From: Acanthochromis polyacanthus
Taxonomy: Eukaryota > Chordata > Actinopteri > Pomacentridae
Assembly (NCBI RefSeq): GCF_021347895.1
Contig: NC_067127.1
Location: 15,720,984-15,784,983 of the forward strand
DNA length: 64,000 nucleotides
Direction: 5' to 3'
Positions 61,231-64,000 of this stretch are shown piece after piece. Below the pieces are notes generated by a model that saw only the letters and a program-made list of their open reading frames with translations, searched no databases and was not told the origin of the DNA. Within the stretch, counting starts at the first letter, position 1, and each line of letters begins with the position of its first letter. The position numbers and the translations under genes are program-made.

Positions 61231-63939
61231 CTTGGCCATACACAGGGATTTCTGAGTGATTGCCTATCTAAATAATGCAAAATGTATTCTCCTGTGCACC
61301 CGAGAGGCCCCAGATGCAAAATGACTTGGATGACAGGGAACAGCTGATAAGATGTTTTGCCACAAAAGTCTTTTCTTGTCCCCCCCCCCCCCCCCCCCCC
61401 CCCCCCCATTGTGTCTTAGTGGTCTCTGAGTGAGGTACTCAGATCTATGCTTTCCCTAGAAACAGAAGAGAAAAAAGCTGCCTATTGAATATTCAGCCAA
61501 CAGCCAGGGTGTGGAACTAATACTCCGCTTTTCTCTATTTGTTGTATTACATTCCTGTAACTTTTTCCAATCTCTGGGTAGCAAAAATGTCTCAAGGAAA
61601 AATACAAACTCTTCACAAGAAATTAAAAGAGGAGGTCTATGTTAACATAATTCTAAACTGTGTTTACTTTAAGTATATTTTAATTAATAGACACAAAAAA
61701 GCTGATTTGGATTCACAACACAGCCATTTAAAAATAAAAAAAATCCTTTATTATCCATGTGAGGGACAAACGCATCAGAAAAAGCAAGTTAAGGCTTTAA
61801 AAAAAGAGGATTAAAAAGCTTTATCTATACAGGCGGTAAACAGGCTGGAGATTGGTAACACTGCCAGTAAAATAAAAATAAAAAAGCAGCGCTCTGAATC
61901 CAAATCCTCATTTGTTTGTTTTGAATAATGAAAAGATCCTGACTGTAGCTGTTGCATGAATCAAAGAGAAGATTTCCATTTGTGATTAAAAGCAGGATAT
62001 TATGCATGCTTCGAATTTCTGAATAACTTTCGAAGGACATGAGATTATGGAGATGCAACAATGAAAGTGCTTTGTTTCTGAATGGAGCTTTTATCAAAGA
62101 TGATCCTCTTATTACAATGCACAGGTATTTGACTGCTGCATGACATTTAGCCCCAAGATTTAAACTACTGCAAGGATCAAAACAAAAATGATTGATTTTA
62201 TCATTTACATGGGATATTGAATTGCACAGTGGTGATGACTTGATACACACAGTATATTTCGTTGACTGGCATTTTATTCTACTCTAGAATGTAGTGGTTG
62301 TGAGTCTCAGTTGGATACTATAGTTTGCACTATATGACATGTATACTTCTGTTCAGTATGTATTTCAATTTATATTACTGGCATACAGAGGATGTTGTAG
62401 GATGAAGCTGTATTGAGAGACATCTGAGTGGCACTCTGAAATAAGCTGCAAGCTGACAGCAGTTAATGAATCTTTAATGTTTCTGCTTAGTTGTCAGAGA
62501 AAAACAAAATGGCTTCACTTATACTCCTGATGCTAAAGCTGGAATACCGAGTGCCTCTCTCTGCAGGACGCTGTGCCGAGGGTGCCAAAAAATGATGTCC
62601 AAGCTAACCATCTTGCTCTATTCACACTGAGTCCAAGCTACCAACTGCAGACTTGCCTGAAATTCCTGCAGGACACTGAGAGCACACAACCAATATGCCT
62701 TCTGGCTGAACTGGTTTGCTTCACTGCTCAAGTCCTTATTAATAATTACGTGATGACAGCGCTGAGCAGAAAATGAAAGTTTGCTGGATAGAGTTCCGGC
62801 TTAAATTGCACTAAGTTAAATAAACCACAACAAGAAATTACTTTCATGGCATAACCTCTATTAGCATTTACATAATTTCACAGGTCACATGCAAAGTAAA
62901 CAGGGAGGTAGAAGCGAGTATAGTAACACAATCAGGACTGCAGATTACGTGCTTTCAACAGAAATGTAGCTCAAAGGAAAACCTGAGCATTCTTCTGATA
63001 TTTTCCCCAGAGGGGCCAGGCCTGGTTTGCAGGAGGAACATTTCACCAGGGACTCGGGGAAGGATTAGGTTCGGCCATGAGGGGAAGTGAAGTGAGACTC
63101 TGTCTCTGAGCTGCCACAAACAATGTAGTGTGACATGACAGACTTGATGCTATGCACGCCTAACCTGAGTGTCCATTACGTCCACACACAAGGTTGTCAG
63201 GAAATATAGTATCTAAAAACAAACCATTTCATGACTGGCTGAAAAACTTATCATATTTCCAAACTATGCATATGATTAGATACATACTGTTTTACAGGCT
63301 TTAAAGCAGCTTAAACCACGTGCATGTATCAAGTAAAGACATAGAAACATTTGTCTATTTTGCATATAAAGAGACGTTTTGAAAGGTATGCAAATGCACT
63401 CAAGTGACATATGTCATTTACAATTTCCACTCACAATGACTTAATGCAGCCTTCCTCTATATTATATTTTTGCATTCCTGAAAGCAGCACATTAGTCTCT
63501 CTCTCTTGGGAGGAACTGTTGATGGTAAAGTGAATATATCTGTGCAACTCTGATTTTCATGCATACTTTGATAGGGGATTATGTAGCAGGAAATGCTCCA
63601 GAAATGTTGGAATAATGAATTTCAATGAAATGTGCATAGAATAAAACAAAGGTGAAAAAAAAGTAGAAATTCTTCATTATTAAGTGAAACCATAAAGTGG
63701 TTGCATTAAAGATTCCTTCATAGAGAGTTACGTAGCTGGATTGATGTGCTCTTAAAGTGTTGGTTCAATTAAGTTTGTTTTTCAGTCATTAGCACAGTGT
63801 AAAGACTGATCACATCAGCTTACAGGCGTGTTGTGATTACAGTTTACTGCAATTATTGAAAACATGGAGCTGAATTCAACAAACTGGAAACAGCGTAGAC
63901 AACAGTCGTGTGACACAAAAATACAACTATCTTGTTCAT
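61231..63939. other. Non-coding sequence with a C28 run
   Basis: No exon or recognised transposon. C28 is at 61380-61407. The frames at 61539-61814 and 61825-62250 are AT-rich and domainless. Nothing else stands out. Confidence 0.5.
61380..61407. repeat. Poly-C run (C28)
   Basis: 28 consecutive C on the plus strand (G28 on the minus). It is exceptionally long for a G/C homopolymer, able to form G-quadruplex or i-motif, and is a common site of sequencing-length error. Confidence 0.9.
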
Positions 63940-64000
63940 ACCATAGACTGTATATATAATGGACGTAGCATCTGGCTCCAGAATTGAAGCCAACCCGGAA
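63940..64000. mobile_element. Dispersed fish repeat, cut by window end
   Basis: CCATAGACTGTATATATAAT, then GGACGTAGCATCTGGCTCCA and AATTGAAGCCAACCCGGAA, closely follow an abundant dispersed repeat of fish genomes that begins CATAGACTGTATA and continues GGACGTAGCATCCGGCTCC (memory). Its class is not known to me. Only the first 61 bp are inside the window. Confidence 0.55.

Noticed and set aside
1..64000. CRISPR array, operon, phage or plasmid features
   Set aside because: No regularly spaced repeats, ribosome-binding sites or dense coding are present. The repeats are those of a vertebrate nuclear genome.

Overview
The window looks like vertebrate nuclear DNA, most probably from a ray-finned (percomorph-type) fish. 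The basis is the repeat content: a HE1/Mermaid-type V-SINE, hAT and Tc1 DNA transposons, a Penelope-like fragment, a LINE 3' end and long (GT)n arrays, in AT-rich, intron- or intergenic-like sequence. There is no bacterial-style gene packing. I found no convincing protein-coding exon, rRNA, functional tRNA, CRISPR array or operon. Most open frames are under 130 codons, and the longest (161 codons) is about what chance gives in 128 kb of both-strand sequence. The window therefore reads as a gene desert or part of a very long intron.

Layout. 1-3 kb: unique sequence. 2.9-3.7 kb: an antisense tRNA-derived SINE with an 11-bp target duplication, itself split by a 369-bp inverted-repeat DNA transposon with a 5-bp duplication. 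3.7-11.8 kb: unique sequence with CA/GT arrays. 11.78-12.54 kb: a complete non-autonomous hAT element with a perfect 8-bp duplication. 12.5-20.5 kb: unique sequence, a (GT)40 array, paired RFX X-box-like sites near 17.9 kb and an inverted repeat near 18.25 kb. 20.48-20.62 kb: a decayed antisense SINE. 20.6-37.4 kb: almost 17 kb with no transposon that I recognise, several stretches that look like conserved non-coding elements, and two hairpins (26.4 and 34.4 kb). 37.45-38.29 kb: a dead Tc1 transposase copy on the minus strand. 38.3-46.6 kb: unique sequence. 46.6-46.9 kb: a LINE 3' end. 46.9-58.1 kb: mostly unique, with a G22 run, a CpG-rich patch at 54.1-54.6 kb and an unclassified inverted-repeat-rich segment at 54.8-55.7 kb. 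58.1-59.5 kb: a pile of at least five different transposon remnants, one with a hammerhead-ribozyme-like core. 59.5-64 kb: a CNE-like block at 60.4-61.2 kb, a C28 run, and a dispersed repeat cut by the window end.

No set of genes works together here. The biology supported by the sequence is transposon archaeology (nesting, target duplications, dead transposase) plus candidate cis-regulatory DNA. Regulatory calls rest on visible motifs and texture only and are given low confidence. Transposon family names come from remembered consensus sequences, not from a search.
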